64,000 bases of DNA from Tritrichomonas musculus (taxonomy: Eukaryota > Parabasalia > Tritrichomonadida > Tritrichomonadidae). A program made the translations under genes and the position numbers. The stretch is from positions 248,001 to 312,000 of the forward strand of contig JAPFFF010000026.1 of the NCBI GenBank assembly GCA_039105265.1, written 5' to 3'. Under the pieces are notes generated by a model that ran no database searches, had not been told where the DNA came from, and saw only the letters and a program-made list of their open reading frames with translations. Positions 30,601-39,277 of this stretch are shown piece after piece (the stretch's first letter is position 1; each line of letters opens with the position of its first letter).

Positions 30601-31881
30601 ATGAGTAAAATGAAATCAGAGATAAATGGAAAAACGGAAAAAGTAATTAAAGAATTGGAACAAAACAGGCTGATCTATGCAATAAATGAGGCAAACAAAA
30701 CAGCCGAATTAATTGATAATAATGAAGCAAGTGGAGATGTTTTTATACCACGTTCAATCAATTACCAAGGAAACCAATATATTGTCACAGCAATAAAAGC
30801 AAATTCATTCAAATATTCAACAAGTCTTCGATCCATTATTTTTCCAGTAGATTCAGAAGTACGATCAATTGGCAAAAACGCCTTTTTTTACGCTCCGATA
30901 GAGAAACTCAATTTTCCAGCCAGTCTTTGCGAACTTGAAGACGGATGGTGCAATGGAACAGAAAATTTAAAGAAAATTCAAGTTGTGCCAAATAACCGTT
31001 TTTTTATGAACATTGACAACAGAATTATCGTTGGCAAAAGTGACATTAACAATGACGATTATGATGTTCTTTATTTTTCCACCCGAGGAACGAACATATG
31101 CCAAATTCCGTCGTTTATTAAGAGAATCGCCACTTATGCGTTTTACATGGCACAATTTGACACCGTCACCATTCCACGAAAAGTGACACGAATATGCCGA
31201 GGTGCTTTTTCATTCTGCAGCCATCTTCGAAATGTCATAATTCCATCTGACTCGAATTTGAGAGTAATTGAAAGAAAAGCGTTCTATTTTTCATCAATTG
31301 AAAGCCTCTCAATTCCAGCGAGCCTCGAAGTGCTTGAAGAAGGGTGGTGTGCTGAAATGCATAACCTTAAAAAAGTGACAATTGTCAACAACAAATATTA
31401 CAAACATTGCGAAGATGATGAAAATTTGATTCTTGGAAAAAGTGACATAAATAACGATGAATTTGACGTCGTTGTGTTTGCTTGTAAAAACATCAGAAAA
31501 GTTAAAATTCCTGAAAATATAAAAAGAATAGCTTCTTATGCTTTCTATTTTTCATTAATAAAAAGTATTTCTATTCCTTCGAGCGTCACGCACATTTGTG
31601 AATGGTCATTCTATTGTTGTCATGATCTTTGTCGAGTTGACATTCAGAGTGATTCAAATCTTAGAGTAATTGATGAAGGATCATTTGCCGATACGTCTAT
31701 AAAAAGCTTCTATGTTCCTTCGCATGTCATCCAAATTGATGAATCTTCGTTTAATTATTGTAGGCAGCTCGAAGCAATTGAAATTGATGAAAAATCAGAA
31801 TTACAATCAATTAGCCTTCCGGCACCTAATATTATGCTTCCTGTGCATATGATCAATCGTTTGGAGGATACAAATATTTAA
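30601..31881 (+). CDS. BspA-like leucine-rich-repeat protein
   Basis: 426 residues of LRR_5/BspA repeats (SLRSIIFPVDSEVRSIGKNAFFYAPIEKLNFPASL-type units) with two internal blocks reading LEEGWCxExxNLKKV...GKSDINNDxFDVVxFxxxxI, the same insert seen in the BspA-like gene at 4.7 kb. The duplicated GKSDINND blocks show that the protein itself grew by internal duplication. The frame is intact and begins MSKMKSEINGK. No signal peptide or membrane segment is visible. Confidence 0.88.
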   Translation: MSKMKSEINGKTEKVIKELEQNRLIYAINEANKTAELIDNNEASGDVFIPRSINYQGNQYIVTAIKANSFKYSTSLRSIIFPVDSEVRSIGKNAFFYAPIEKLNFPASLCELEDGWCNGTENLKKIQVVPNNRFFMNIDNRIIVGKSDINNDDYDVLYFSTRGTNICQIPSFIKRIATYAFYMAQFDTVTIPRKVTRICRGAFSFCSHLRNVIIPSDSNLRVIERKAFYFSSIESLSIPASLEVLEEGWCAEMHNLKKVTIVNNKYYKHCEDDENLILGKSDINNDEFDVVVFACKNIRKVKIPENIKRIASYAFYFSLIKSISIPSSVTHICEWSFYCCHDLCRVDIQSDSNLRVIDEGSFADTSIKSFYVPSHVIQIDESSFNYCRQLEAIEIDEKSELQSISLPAPNIMLPVHMINRLEDTNI

Positions 31882-32377
31882 AGTAAACCAATTTAATAAT
31901 TTTCAAATTATATATATTTATCTTTTAATTATTTTTGAGTTTGAATGGAGAGACCTATAAATATATTTATTCTATCGTTGTCAGTTAATTTTATTGGCTT
32001 TATTCTTTGAATTCTACACATATGAAAATAATTTGTAAAATTATGTATTATTAAAATAGAAAATTATAAAGATTCTGAATTAAAGGATTCAAAAACATCT
32101 GTTAAAAAATTATTTGATGATTATAAAACTCTTATGCTTTAATTGCCCTGAGGATAAAAGTAAGGATATTATTATCTAAAAAAAAAAAATGATTAATATC
32201 ATTATCTTATTAATAATCTGCGAACTCTTTAAATAATAAATTATAAATATAACTAACTTTTATCATAAGAAACACCAAGAACTTTTTATCATTGAAAAAT
32301 TGAAAAAATCTGACTTCGAAGAATTATTCTTTGAATGACTATATTCTCTTTCAGTTCATTTTTAACATCATTATTAA
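31882..32377. other. Intergenic region upstream of the ankyrin gene
   Basis: About 500 bp of AT-rich sequence with no gene. It ends in the presumed promoter of the ankyrin gene. Confidence 0.6.
32368..32372 (+). promoter_or_regulatory. Initiator-like TCATT before the ankyrin gene
   Basis: TCATT lies a few bases before the ATG at 32,378, matching the trichomonad initiator consensus TCAYW, which normally lies within about 20 nt of the start codon. A second TCATT lies at 32,356-32,360. Such short motifs occur by chance in AT-rich DNA. Confidence 0.4.
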
Positions 32378-33085
32378 ATGGATTGTATAATATTTTGCCA
32401 ACATTACATTCAAGAAAAACAAGAAATGCAGCAAATTCTTCTCAGTTATATTGATCGTGAAGAAAATACCGAAGAATATTATCAAAATTTATGTACTTTC
32501 ATTGAAAAGCAGTTTACAAAAGATAAATCAGAGTTAAAAATATTTCTGAATTTATTAACAAGAATTGCAAATTATCATTTTCGATCATCCGATTTTTTCA
32601 GCAAAATAGAAAAAATTATTTTTGATCTCAAAGAAGATATTATGAAACTCATGACAAATTCAGAAATTTTTAATCTATTTCAAAGTAATAAAAGGATTCT
32701 TCTTTTTCTCATTGAAAATAAAATAATAATTATCGATTATTATATTTATTTAAAAATTTATGAAAAAGATAATTATCTTGCATACTTTTATCCAGAAATA
32801 TCAGATTATAGCAAGAATAACAAGTCAGAACAACTTAAATTATCGAGTGATAAAATAAAACCAATAATTAACACAAATATTGAAGATTTCAAATTGAAGC
32901 GTAAAATTGGTGAAAATGATGCATACATTTGTCAATTAATCAGAAATGATGATATCGATAGTTTTATTAGTTATTTTAATAAAAACAACATTTATATAAA
33001 CTCATATATTGAGAACTCAGTTTTTGATACAAATTATTATATATTTCAAACGAAATCAGAAAGTATTTGTTGTATATGCATATCA
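32378..33085 (+). pseudogene. DUF3447/ankyrin gene, 5' part, interrupted by the Polinton
   Basis: 236 codons up to and including the 5-bp target site. It has the family's helical N-terminal region (IFLNLLTRIANYHFRSSDFF) and the DUF3447 lead-in RKIGENDAYICQLIRNDDIDSFISYFNKNN. The frame then enters the Polinton terminal repeat and stops six codons later. The next family block, SLVEYACFFGSIQIFKYLY, resumes at 51,186 on the other side in the same reading phase, so the host gene is intact except for the 18.1-kb insertion. Confidence 0.9.
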
Positions 33086-33293
33086 AGTAGTGTAATGTAG
33101 ATAAGGATGGGTACAAAATGCAGTTTCGCTAATTTGTATTTTTTTTGCCTTCCCAGAATTTTGTAATTTGTGGTCTTCATTTTTGATTTACATTTGATTT
33201 GCCGTTATCAATGACACTACTGCAAATTTTTTGATTTATCGATCATGAAGAATTTCGTTATGGCCTTTATTTTTCAAACAATTCCAAAAATAA
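33086..33293 (+). repeat. Polinton left terminal inverted repeat
   Basis: 208 bp starting AGTAGTGTAATG and matching the reverse complement of 50,978-51,185 at every position I compared. An internal ACACTACT near 33,222 is the inverse of the terminus. Confidence 0.95.
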
Positions 33294-33333
33294 ATGACTA
33301 CATATTTTTACTCCATCGCAAATAGAAGCAATA

Positions 33334-33804
33334 ATGACGTTCATCACTATCAATAAATTATTCGAACAATTACCTGAATCCGAATTGAAAGCCGTTCAAG
33401 TTTACTTTGATGACTATATTTGTGATAAGTTCTCTAATTACCTCATTAATGTTCAAGTTTTGTTTCTATCATTAGTGTACAAAGATAATGCACAGAAATT
33501 AATGACTTACAAAGAGTTCCGTGAATTGTTCCCAGGTTGCGAATACATTAAAGTTCCAAAGAAATCCTTCAAAAATGATGTCCTTAATTCTTTAGATAAA
33601 CGTTTAATGAAAGTTTATGTCAAAGCTGATAGAATCAAATATAAGTCATCGTTTTATCATGAATGCATTGTCATTAATGTTGAGAATCAATCCAAATTGA
33701 ATGAATTCGTTAATGCAAGAAGTCAAGCCAAAAGTGATATTGTCAATAAAATCGCATTAAAGTGTACAATTAATGATGAAGACATTGACCCTGATGCCTT
33801 TTAG
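33334..33804 (+). CDS. Polinton protein of unknown function, 156 aa
   Basis: The first gene inside the left repeat. It begins MTFITINKLFEQLPESEL and ends DEDIDPDAF. Mixed helix/strand composition with several Lys-rich stretches; no motif recognised. It is preceded by CATATTTTTACTCCATCGCAAA, part of the upstream pattern shared by the element's genes. A short hairpin and an imperfect direct repeat lie over its end. Confidence 0.65.
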   Translation: MTFITINKLFEQLPESELKAVQVYFDDYICDKFSNYLINVQVLFLSLVYKDNAQKLMTYKEFRELFPGCEYIKVPKKSFKNDVLNSLDKRLMKVYVKADRIKYKSSFYHECIVINVENQSKLNEFVNARSQAKSDIVNKIALKCTINDEDIDPDAF

Positions 33805-33883
33805 GCTTGAAACCGAAATAGACTCTGATGCATTTTAAAACGTAAATTCGATTTCATTCATTTTTATTTTTAGTGTCAAGCAA

Positions 33884-35029
33884 ATGACTCAACAAGTTAA
33901 TCCATTAGCTGATTTCATGCAAAACACGCTTTCTGTTCAGGATTTGCTAAACATTTATAATAAATATGCACCACAGCCATTAACGATTCAAGAAGTTCAA
34001 CGTTACTCTAATGGTGATGTTAATGTCGCTAAAACCGAATTAATTGCAAGGTTTCTTGCTGCCGCTAGAGATGGTCAATTATTTGGTGGATTTAGTAACA
34101 ATAAAGTTGGTATGAAGGAACTGCAACACATTATATTAGACCTTCAACGTGATATCAAACGTGTAAAGAATGCAATCTCTCCACAAGGTGCAGAGGATTT
34201 AATTACTAAACATAATGCAGCTAATCCAAGTTCACCATGGAAACTCAATAAACGTAATCCTAATGCACCAGCTTCATTACAAAACTTGACTGATATAAAT
34301 AATGATGGAATTCCTGATGTCGTTATATCCAATCGTAAAGGTGAACCAATGTTTGTCAATGGTTATACAACTAAAGCTAGCAATTATCCTGAAACATTAG
34401 CTTATTACAATAAATACCCAACTCGTGAAGATCGTCATAATCACTCATTCAATGATTTCAGAAAGCAATTGTATAATGTTACTTACGATGATGAAAACAG
34501 TAATGTTAGTTTACGTGGTAACGTTTCTTCTTTCAATAATAATCCAGTTGAGTTTGCGGGATATGATTTAACTAAATACAACGTTAAACCACCAAAACGA
34601 ATGTCTTCATATAATAGATTCCGTAAATATGTAGCTGGTCCATTCATTGATGGTGCTCTTCAAATTTGTGAAGTTCCGAAGAAATTAAGGTTACAAGTTT
34701 CTGCAAAAGCTATTGCTGACTTTTGGAATACAACAGTTCTTCAACCATTGTATACAAAATATGGTGTCACTAATGAAAAATCTGCTGCAAAAATTAAGAA
34801 ATCACGTGCTGGTGAAATTGATCAAACCGTTGATGATATGATATTCAGACTCAATTACACTAATGATCAATGGAGTGAAGATCAGAAAACTGCATTAACT
34901 CATGACGTTACTACTACATTAACTCAATTAGTTGAACGAGCGCATCAGAATGCATTAATGAATAACCCTGCTTATCAACGTGAAGGAGGAGAATTCATGA
35001 TACCAAATGCTTTAGCACCACCACAATAA
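33884..35029 (+). CDS. Polinton protein of unknown function, 381 aa
   Basis: Begins MTQQVNPLADFMQNTL. It has a helical N-terminal region, a metal-binding-like loop DINNDGIPD at residues 137-145, a basic central stretch and a helical C terminus. It lies directly before the ATPase and capsid genes, where virion or assembly proteins usually cluster, so a structural role is a fair inference. It is not one of the Polinton proteins I can name. Confidence 0.65.
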   Translation: MTQQVNPLADFMQNTLSVQDLLNIYNKYAPQPLTIQEVQRYSNGDVNVAKTELIARFLAAARDGQLFGGFSNNKVGMKELQHIILDLQRDIKRVKNAISPQGAEDLITKHNAANPSSPWKLNKRNPNAPASLQNLTDINNDGIPDVVISNRKGEPMFVNGYTTKASNYPETLAYYNKYPTREDRHNHSFNDFRKQLYNVTYDDENSNVSLRGNVSSFNNNPVEFAGYDLTKYNVKPPKRMSSYNRFRKYVAGPFIDGALQICEVPKKLRLQVSAKAIADFWNTTVLQPLYTKYGVTNEKSAAKIKKSRAGEIDQTVDDMIFRLNYTNDQWSEDQKTALTHDVTTTLTQLVERAHQNALMNNPAYQREGGEFMIPNALAPPQ

Positions 35030-35071
35030 ATTCATTCTGAATCACTGTATTAACCATTAAGCTCAATATTA

Positions 35072-35956
35072 ATGTTTATTTTTGATGAAAACGCATTTAT
35101 GACAACAGAACCTTCATACAATTTATCATTCATTAGAGACAAAGTTAATGATACATTAAAGTCCAAATCTAATGAAACCAGTAATTCATTAATTAAACCA
35201 ATACATCAAGATATCAAAGTTCGTTACAATTCAGTGAATGTCATTGTTGGCAAACAATCATTGGGCAAAACAGTGATAGCATTAGAGGAAATCATTAAGA
35301 TATCTCTATTAAATACACATCATTTATTGATTTACGTTACTAAAAACGGTGATGAAAACGATAAATCCTTTCAATCATTGAAGCAAATGATTCGAATGCC
35401 TTATGTCACCATTAGTGAAAAGGATTCAGTTGAATTCATTAAAACTCTCATTGCTGCAAAGAATCTATACTATCTCATTCTCCGTGAACATTTAGAAGAC
35501 AAAATCATTGATGAACAACGTGAAGCTTTATTCGATGCTTTACACATTAATGACGGCTTACAGCCAGGACAAAGTCCCTTCAGTAAACCTTACTTACACA
35601 CAATCGTTCTATTTGATGATATTAGTAACAGTAAATTGTTTTCATCAGAGGAATCATTCTTTAGTCAACAAATTCGTCGTTGCAGACATACAAACATTAC
35701 TTACTTCTTACTCATTCAAGGATGGAAAGGCATTAAACCTCACATTAAGAATGAAATCACAACGTTATTCATATTTCCATGTTTCAACAAACAACAATTG
35801 CACTTCATTTATTCACAATCAGCGTCTAATCTTGATTTTGATGAATTCTATGCACTATATCAACGATTGCTTTCGATCAAAAATATAAAGCCAGACAGTC
35901 ATCCTTACATGTATGTAAATGTAACTGAAGGAGGAGAGACAGTAATTCAAGAATGA
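35072..35956 (+). CDS. Polinton genome-packaging ATPase (FtsK/HerA-like)
   Basis: 294 residues. Walker A is GKQSLGKT at 60-67, Walker B is TIVLFDD at about 177-183, and a following FSQQIRRCRHTNITYFLLIQ resembles the later conserved strand of the A32/FtsK-HerA packaging family. In related viruses this ATPase drives DNA into the capsid. A second ATG ten codons in is an alternative start. It sits between the 381-aa protein and the capsid block, the usual Polinton context. Confidence 0.85.
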   Translation: MFIFDENAFMTTEPSYNLSFIRDKVNDTLKSKSNETSNSLIKPIHQDIKVRYNSVNVIVGKQSLGKTVIALEEIIKISLLNTHHLLIYVTKNGDENDKSFQSLKQMIRMPYVTISEKDSVEFIKTLIAAKNLYYLILREHLEDKIIDEQREALFDALHINDGLQPGQSPFSKPYLHTIVLFDDISNSKLFSSEESFFSQQIRRCRHTNITYFLLIQGWKGIKPHIKNEITTLFIFPCFNKQQLHFIYSQSASNLDFDEFYALYQRLLSIKNIKPDSHPYMYVNVTEGGETVIQE

Positions 35957-35966
35957 ACAATGAACC

Positions 35967-36305
35967 TTAACTAAAGTGTTTATTAACGATTTCAATCAAT
36001 TGATTCATTCGATCTTTAATTTCTTCATATTCACTCTGCAACTCATCAATTCTATCCCTTAATTCATCAACAGACGAAGCTTGTTTATCTATCCTTTTCT
36101 TCGCTGCATAATCAGTTCTGAGCATTAATGTACCTTGTATTCTAGTTATTCGATACCCATCAATCTTGAACATCTTATTCAACTTATGAGTCGTTAGTTT
36201 ATCAATTTCATCCTTATTCTTCATGTAATACATATTGAACTCATCTGGTGTATCGAATTCTTTAATAACATTCTTAACTGGTTCCAACACCTTAATCTCT
36301 GACAT
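35967..36305 (-). CDS. Polinton small coiled-coil protein, 112 aa
   Basis: A charged helical protein beginning MSEIKVLEPVKNVIKE; residues about 75-110 form a heptad pattern (VDELRDRIDELQSEYEEI then DRMNQLIEIV). It is transcribed away from the next small gene, with only a few bases between their starts. Function unknown. Confidence 0.6.
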   Translation of the reverse strand: MSEIKVLEPVKNVIKEFDTPDEFNMYYMKNKDEIDKLTTHKLNKMFKIDGYRITRIQGTLMLRTDYAAKKRIDKQASSVDELRDRIDELQSEYEEIKDRMNQLIEIVNKHFS

Positions 36306-36311
36306 AAATAT

Positions 36312-36509
36312 TTGGTCTTAAGTAAAAATATTTTTGATTTAGTTCAAAAGAATCTTCGATTCGAGACTATGTCTATGTTGTACATCAGTGTTATATTAAC
36401 ATGTTTGACCGTTATTGAGTTCGCTAATCTTGTCATTAGAGTGATGAAATTGATACCTGAACCTGATCCTGAATTGACAGATGAAATGCGTGCCCGATTG
36501 TATTCCTAA
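36312..36509 (+). CDS. Polinton small membrane protein, 65 aa
   Basis: A single hydrophobic helix (SMLYISVILTCLTVIEFANLVI, roughly residues 20-41) is followed by a short charged tail ending DEMRARLYS. It may start at an internal ATG near 36,369. It could be a virion or host membrane component; no family recognised. Confidence 0.5.
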   Translation: MVLSKNIFDLVQKNLRFETMSMLYISVILTCLTVIEFANLVIRVMKLIPEPDPELTDEMRARLYS

Positions 36510-36543
36510 TGATAATTTTCAATCAATTCATCCATTAATCATT

Positions 36544-36846
36544 CTACTTCAATAAAGGTACATTAAACATACCGGGTTTATATCTCGGATCCTCAACTTT
36601 AGCATTAACCATATTTGAATATTTACTGATTTGTCCACCAGCTTGATTAACAACATTACCCCATTGATTTAGAACTTTACCTTTATCACCACCAATTACA
36701 GAACCAACTGCTCCTAATGCAGGCGCAACAACTGTTTGAGCTACTTGACCAACCTTTCGTGCAATCGGTAACACTTTTCTAAAGCCATTCTTAATTTTCT
36801 CACCTAATTTCTTAAACCAGCTACCAAAAGCCATTTGGTTTTGCAT
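36544..36846 (-). CDS. Polinton amphipathic-peptide protein A, 100 aa
   Basis: After MQNQ the protein reads MAFGSWFKKLGEKIKNGF, a cationic amphipathic helix, then a Gly/Ala/Val-rich hydrophobic middle (VGQVAQTVVAPALGAVGSVIGG). A second element protein at 43,883 starts with the same MAFGSWFKKLG. The arrangement recalls membrane-active minor virion proteins such as adenovirus protein VI, but that is analogy, not demonstrated homology. Confidence 0.65.
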   Translation of the reverse strand: MQNQMAFGSWFKKLGEKIKNGFRKVLPIARKVGQVAQTVVAPALGAVGSVIGGDKGKVLNQWGNVVNQAGGQISKYSNMVNAKVEDPRYKPGMFNVPLLK

Positions 36847-36887
36847 AAAAAATTTAATCGTTCATTCATATTTTTACTCACTCGCAA

Positions 36888-38612
36888 ATGTCGTATCAAA
36901 ACGCTCAATTTAAGAATACAGGTAATGATGAAGGTGATGTTCTCGATTTCTTCAACGATACATTACGTAATTTAGTACAGAAAAATGGTGGTGATAATAC
37001 TTTCTCATTCGTTACTGAAGAATTTCAAAACAAAGATGCTCCAATGCCAATAGGTACAAAAACTCGCATGAAATTAACTCATTCAGGTCATACAATTAGT
37101 CAAATCGAAAAAGGATTCATAACAATGAAGATCGATTTTTCAGTTAAATTTCAGGATCCAATTTATGCTAATGCATTTGATTTAGACACTGAAGGACTCA
37201 ATCGTATATTCATTGGATTCAAAGATGCTGTTGAAATCATTGAAGATTGTAGATTTTGGGTTGATGGTAAACTTGTTGAAACATATCGTCAAGATCAATT
37301 AATTCGTGAATCATTTGCATACAATGCTATCCGTGCTAGAGAAGTCAAAATTGCATCACCAAAAGCTCATTCATTATGGGAGAAAGTTTCTAAATACTTA
37401 CCGGGTGTATGTGGTGTTTACATTCCATTGAGACAATTTGCAAATAACGCTATTGTACCAGTTCAAATGGAATTAGTTATACCATTCACTGATCAATTAG
37501 CATTACAAGCATGGCGTTTATATCCAAATCGAATTTTAGGTGAAGTTGAAGAAGAAATACGTACATCATTGGAAGCATTAGTTTGGTGTCAAGTTGATCC
37601 ACTTGCCGTTGCTGATGTTTTAAGATTCATGGATTATGAAGTTAATGCACTCTATTACACACCAACTATTTGCCCAATTACTACTCACTTTACTCAAATC
37701 AATCGTCCAGCCAAAATTGTTACCAAAATTGAAGAAAAAGGTGAAGATGAAGAAGGTGGAGATGGTGTTACTACATTTACTGGAGTTAGTGTTGTTGATA
37801 AGAAGTTTAATTTATGGCATATCAAACAAAATACACTTCAATTAGCCAGTAATGGATTCATTCGAATTGCTAGAACTAATTGCGCGGGATTTGGTGTTAA
37901 GCATGAAGTTGTTTTGGGATTAATGGAAACACTTAAGGAACCAATTATTGTACCAGCTCAAGAATTAACTCGTGAAATATTTGAAGGATTACCAACTGCT
38001 AATGGTCTTGAAGTATCTAAATCTGTTCCATTAAGAAATGCAACTAATATTACAATGATGTTCCCTCGTAATCCTAAAGATTGTACAGTATTTCAGAACA
38101 TCGTTTATGAAAAATGTCAATTAACTGTCAATAAAAAGCTATACCCAGATACGGCATTTGATACAACATTTGATGGACGATTCATTCAATATCAATTAAT
38201 TGCAAATGAATTAGATGGATATATTGAAGCTACTGATGAATTCGTTAGATCAATCTCATTACCGCTTAACAAAAGTCCTGAAAATGGTGGTGCGAGATAT
38301 AAAAGTAGTTCCGCTGCTGATAATACTAGCTTTGGCATTAACTTTCAACTTGAACGAGGTAATTCTGGTTATGTGTTTGATGGAATCGATACTGGCTCTC
38401 AATCAATTACAATTACATTCAGAGGTAGTCCAATGTGTAAAGGTAATTTTGATACTTACTTTAATCCTGAAGTTGCTGATGACGGAACTGTTGACACTAA
38501 TACTCATCCTCCTCAACCAGAAATGTGGATTTGTTCAGATACTTATTGGACTTGGTCAATTCAAGATGGTGTTAAATATCATCCAACAGGTATTCCATTA
38601 GGATATGAATGA
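36888..38612 (+). CDS. Polinton candidate major capsid protein
   Basis: 574 residues, beta-rich, beginning MSYQNAQFKNTGNDEG. Polintons are known to carry a double jelly-roll capsid protein of about this size next to the packaging ATPase and a smaller capsid gene, which is the context here. Strand-rich blocks such as GHTISQIEKGFITMKIDFSVKF and PVQMELVIPF fit. The call rests on size, position and composition; no catalytic motif exists to confirm it. Confidence 0.7.
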   Translation: MSYQNAQFKNTGNDEGDVLDFFNDTLRNLVQKNGGDNTFSFVTEEFQNKDAPMPIGTKTRMKLTHSGHTISQIEKGFITMKIDFSVKFQDPIYANAFDLDTEGLNRIFIGFKDAVEIIEDCRFWVDGKLVETYRQDQLIRESFAYNAIRAREVKIASPKAHSLWEKVSKYLPGVCGVYIPLRQFANNAIVPVQMELVIPFTDQLALQAWRLYPNRILGEVEEEIRTSLEALVWCQVDPLAVADVLRFMDYEVNALYYTPTICPITTHFTQINRPAKIVTKIEEKGEDEEGGDGVTTFTGVSVVDKKFNLWHIKQNTLQLASNGFIRIARTNCAGFGVKHEVVLGLMETLKEPIIVPAQELTREIFEGLPTANGLEVSKSVPLRNATNITMMFPRNPKDCTVFQNIVYEKCQLTVNKKLYPDTAFDTTFDGRFIQYQLIANELDGYIEATDEFVRSISLPLNKSPENGGARYKSSSAADNTSFGINFQLERGNSGYVFDGIDTGSQSITITFRGSPMCKGNFDTYFNPEVADDGTVDTNTHPPQPEMWICSDTYWTWSIQDGVKYHPTGIPLGYE

Positions 38613-38678
38613 GTTTCCTTTAGACGTTGTCCATGAATTAACCCAATACATCCTTTAATATATTTTTGTTTATCGTAA

Positions 38679-39167
38679 ATGTCAATTCGACGTAATCCAA
38701 GTAAATTAAGGAATATATCTTCAAATTTTAATCCTAAACGTGGCCACACAATTGATGATGCTATTGATTTAAACGGTGATGGGATCATTGATGAGTACGA
38801 AAGACAAATGGCTAATATTCAAAACACTGATCCGGTCATTAAAACATACTACATTACTCGTGATTATGAAAACACATTACCGCCTGAATTTGTGAACTCC
38901 AATAATGATAGATATATTTCATTTCAATACTGCAGAGCTACATGCAAGCATTATTTAGATGGTGAAACTGAAGTTCATTGTTCATTTATTCCACGTGATG
39001 AATATTGTGATTCATTAGTTTGGTACGCTAATTTAGTCCCACCTGATGATAACCGAAAATATGAAATCATTTCACGTAGTAATACATTCAAAGTTTGGTT
39101 CACTGATGCAGAAGGTAAACGTATTACACCAGATAACTTCACATTGTTCCTCAAGTTAGAGTACTAG
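38679..39167 (+). CDS. Polinton candidate minor capsid (penton-like) protein with EF-hand loop
   Basis: 162 residues. The N terminus is basic (MSIRRNPSKLRN). Residues 30-41 read DLNGDGIIDEYE, a textbook 12-residue calcium-binding EF-hand loop. The remainder is beta-rich and ends FTLFLKLEY. It directly follows the major capsid candidate, the usual place for the single-jelly-roll minor capsid gene. The stop is followed at once by a compact hairpin cluster. Confidence 0.6.
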   Translation: MSIRRNPSKLRNISSNFNPKRGHTIDDAIDLNGDGIIDEYERQMANIQNTDPVIKTYYITRDYENTLPPEFVNSNNDRYISFQYCRATCKHYLDGETEVHCSFIPRDEYCDSLVWYANLVPPDDNRKYEIISRSNTFKVWFTDAEGKRITPDNFTLFLKLEY

Positions 39168-39227
39168 CGTAGAGTTTGCCATAGGCTCAAACTCAGAATG
39201 AGTTTCTTTACGACAGTACTAGCGTAG
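39160..39227. repeat. Direct repeat flanking nested hairpins, in the Polinton
   Basis: AGTACTAGCGTAG occurs at 39,160-39,172 and 39,215-39,227. Between them GAGTTTG (39,172) pairs with CAAACTC (39,188-39,194) around GCC-ATA-GGC, and AAACTC then pairs again with GAGTTT at 39,200-39,205, so two alternative stems compete. It overlaps the stop codon of the minor capsid candidate. Confidence 0.85.
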
Positions 39228-39277
39228 CTTCGAATGCTAATGAAATACATCGTTTATTTTTCTTTAGTGATTCACAA

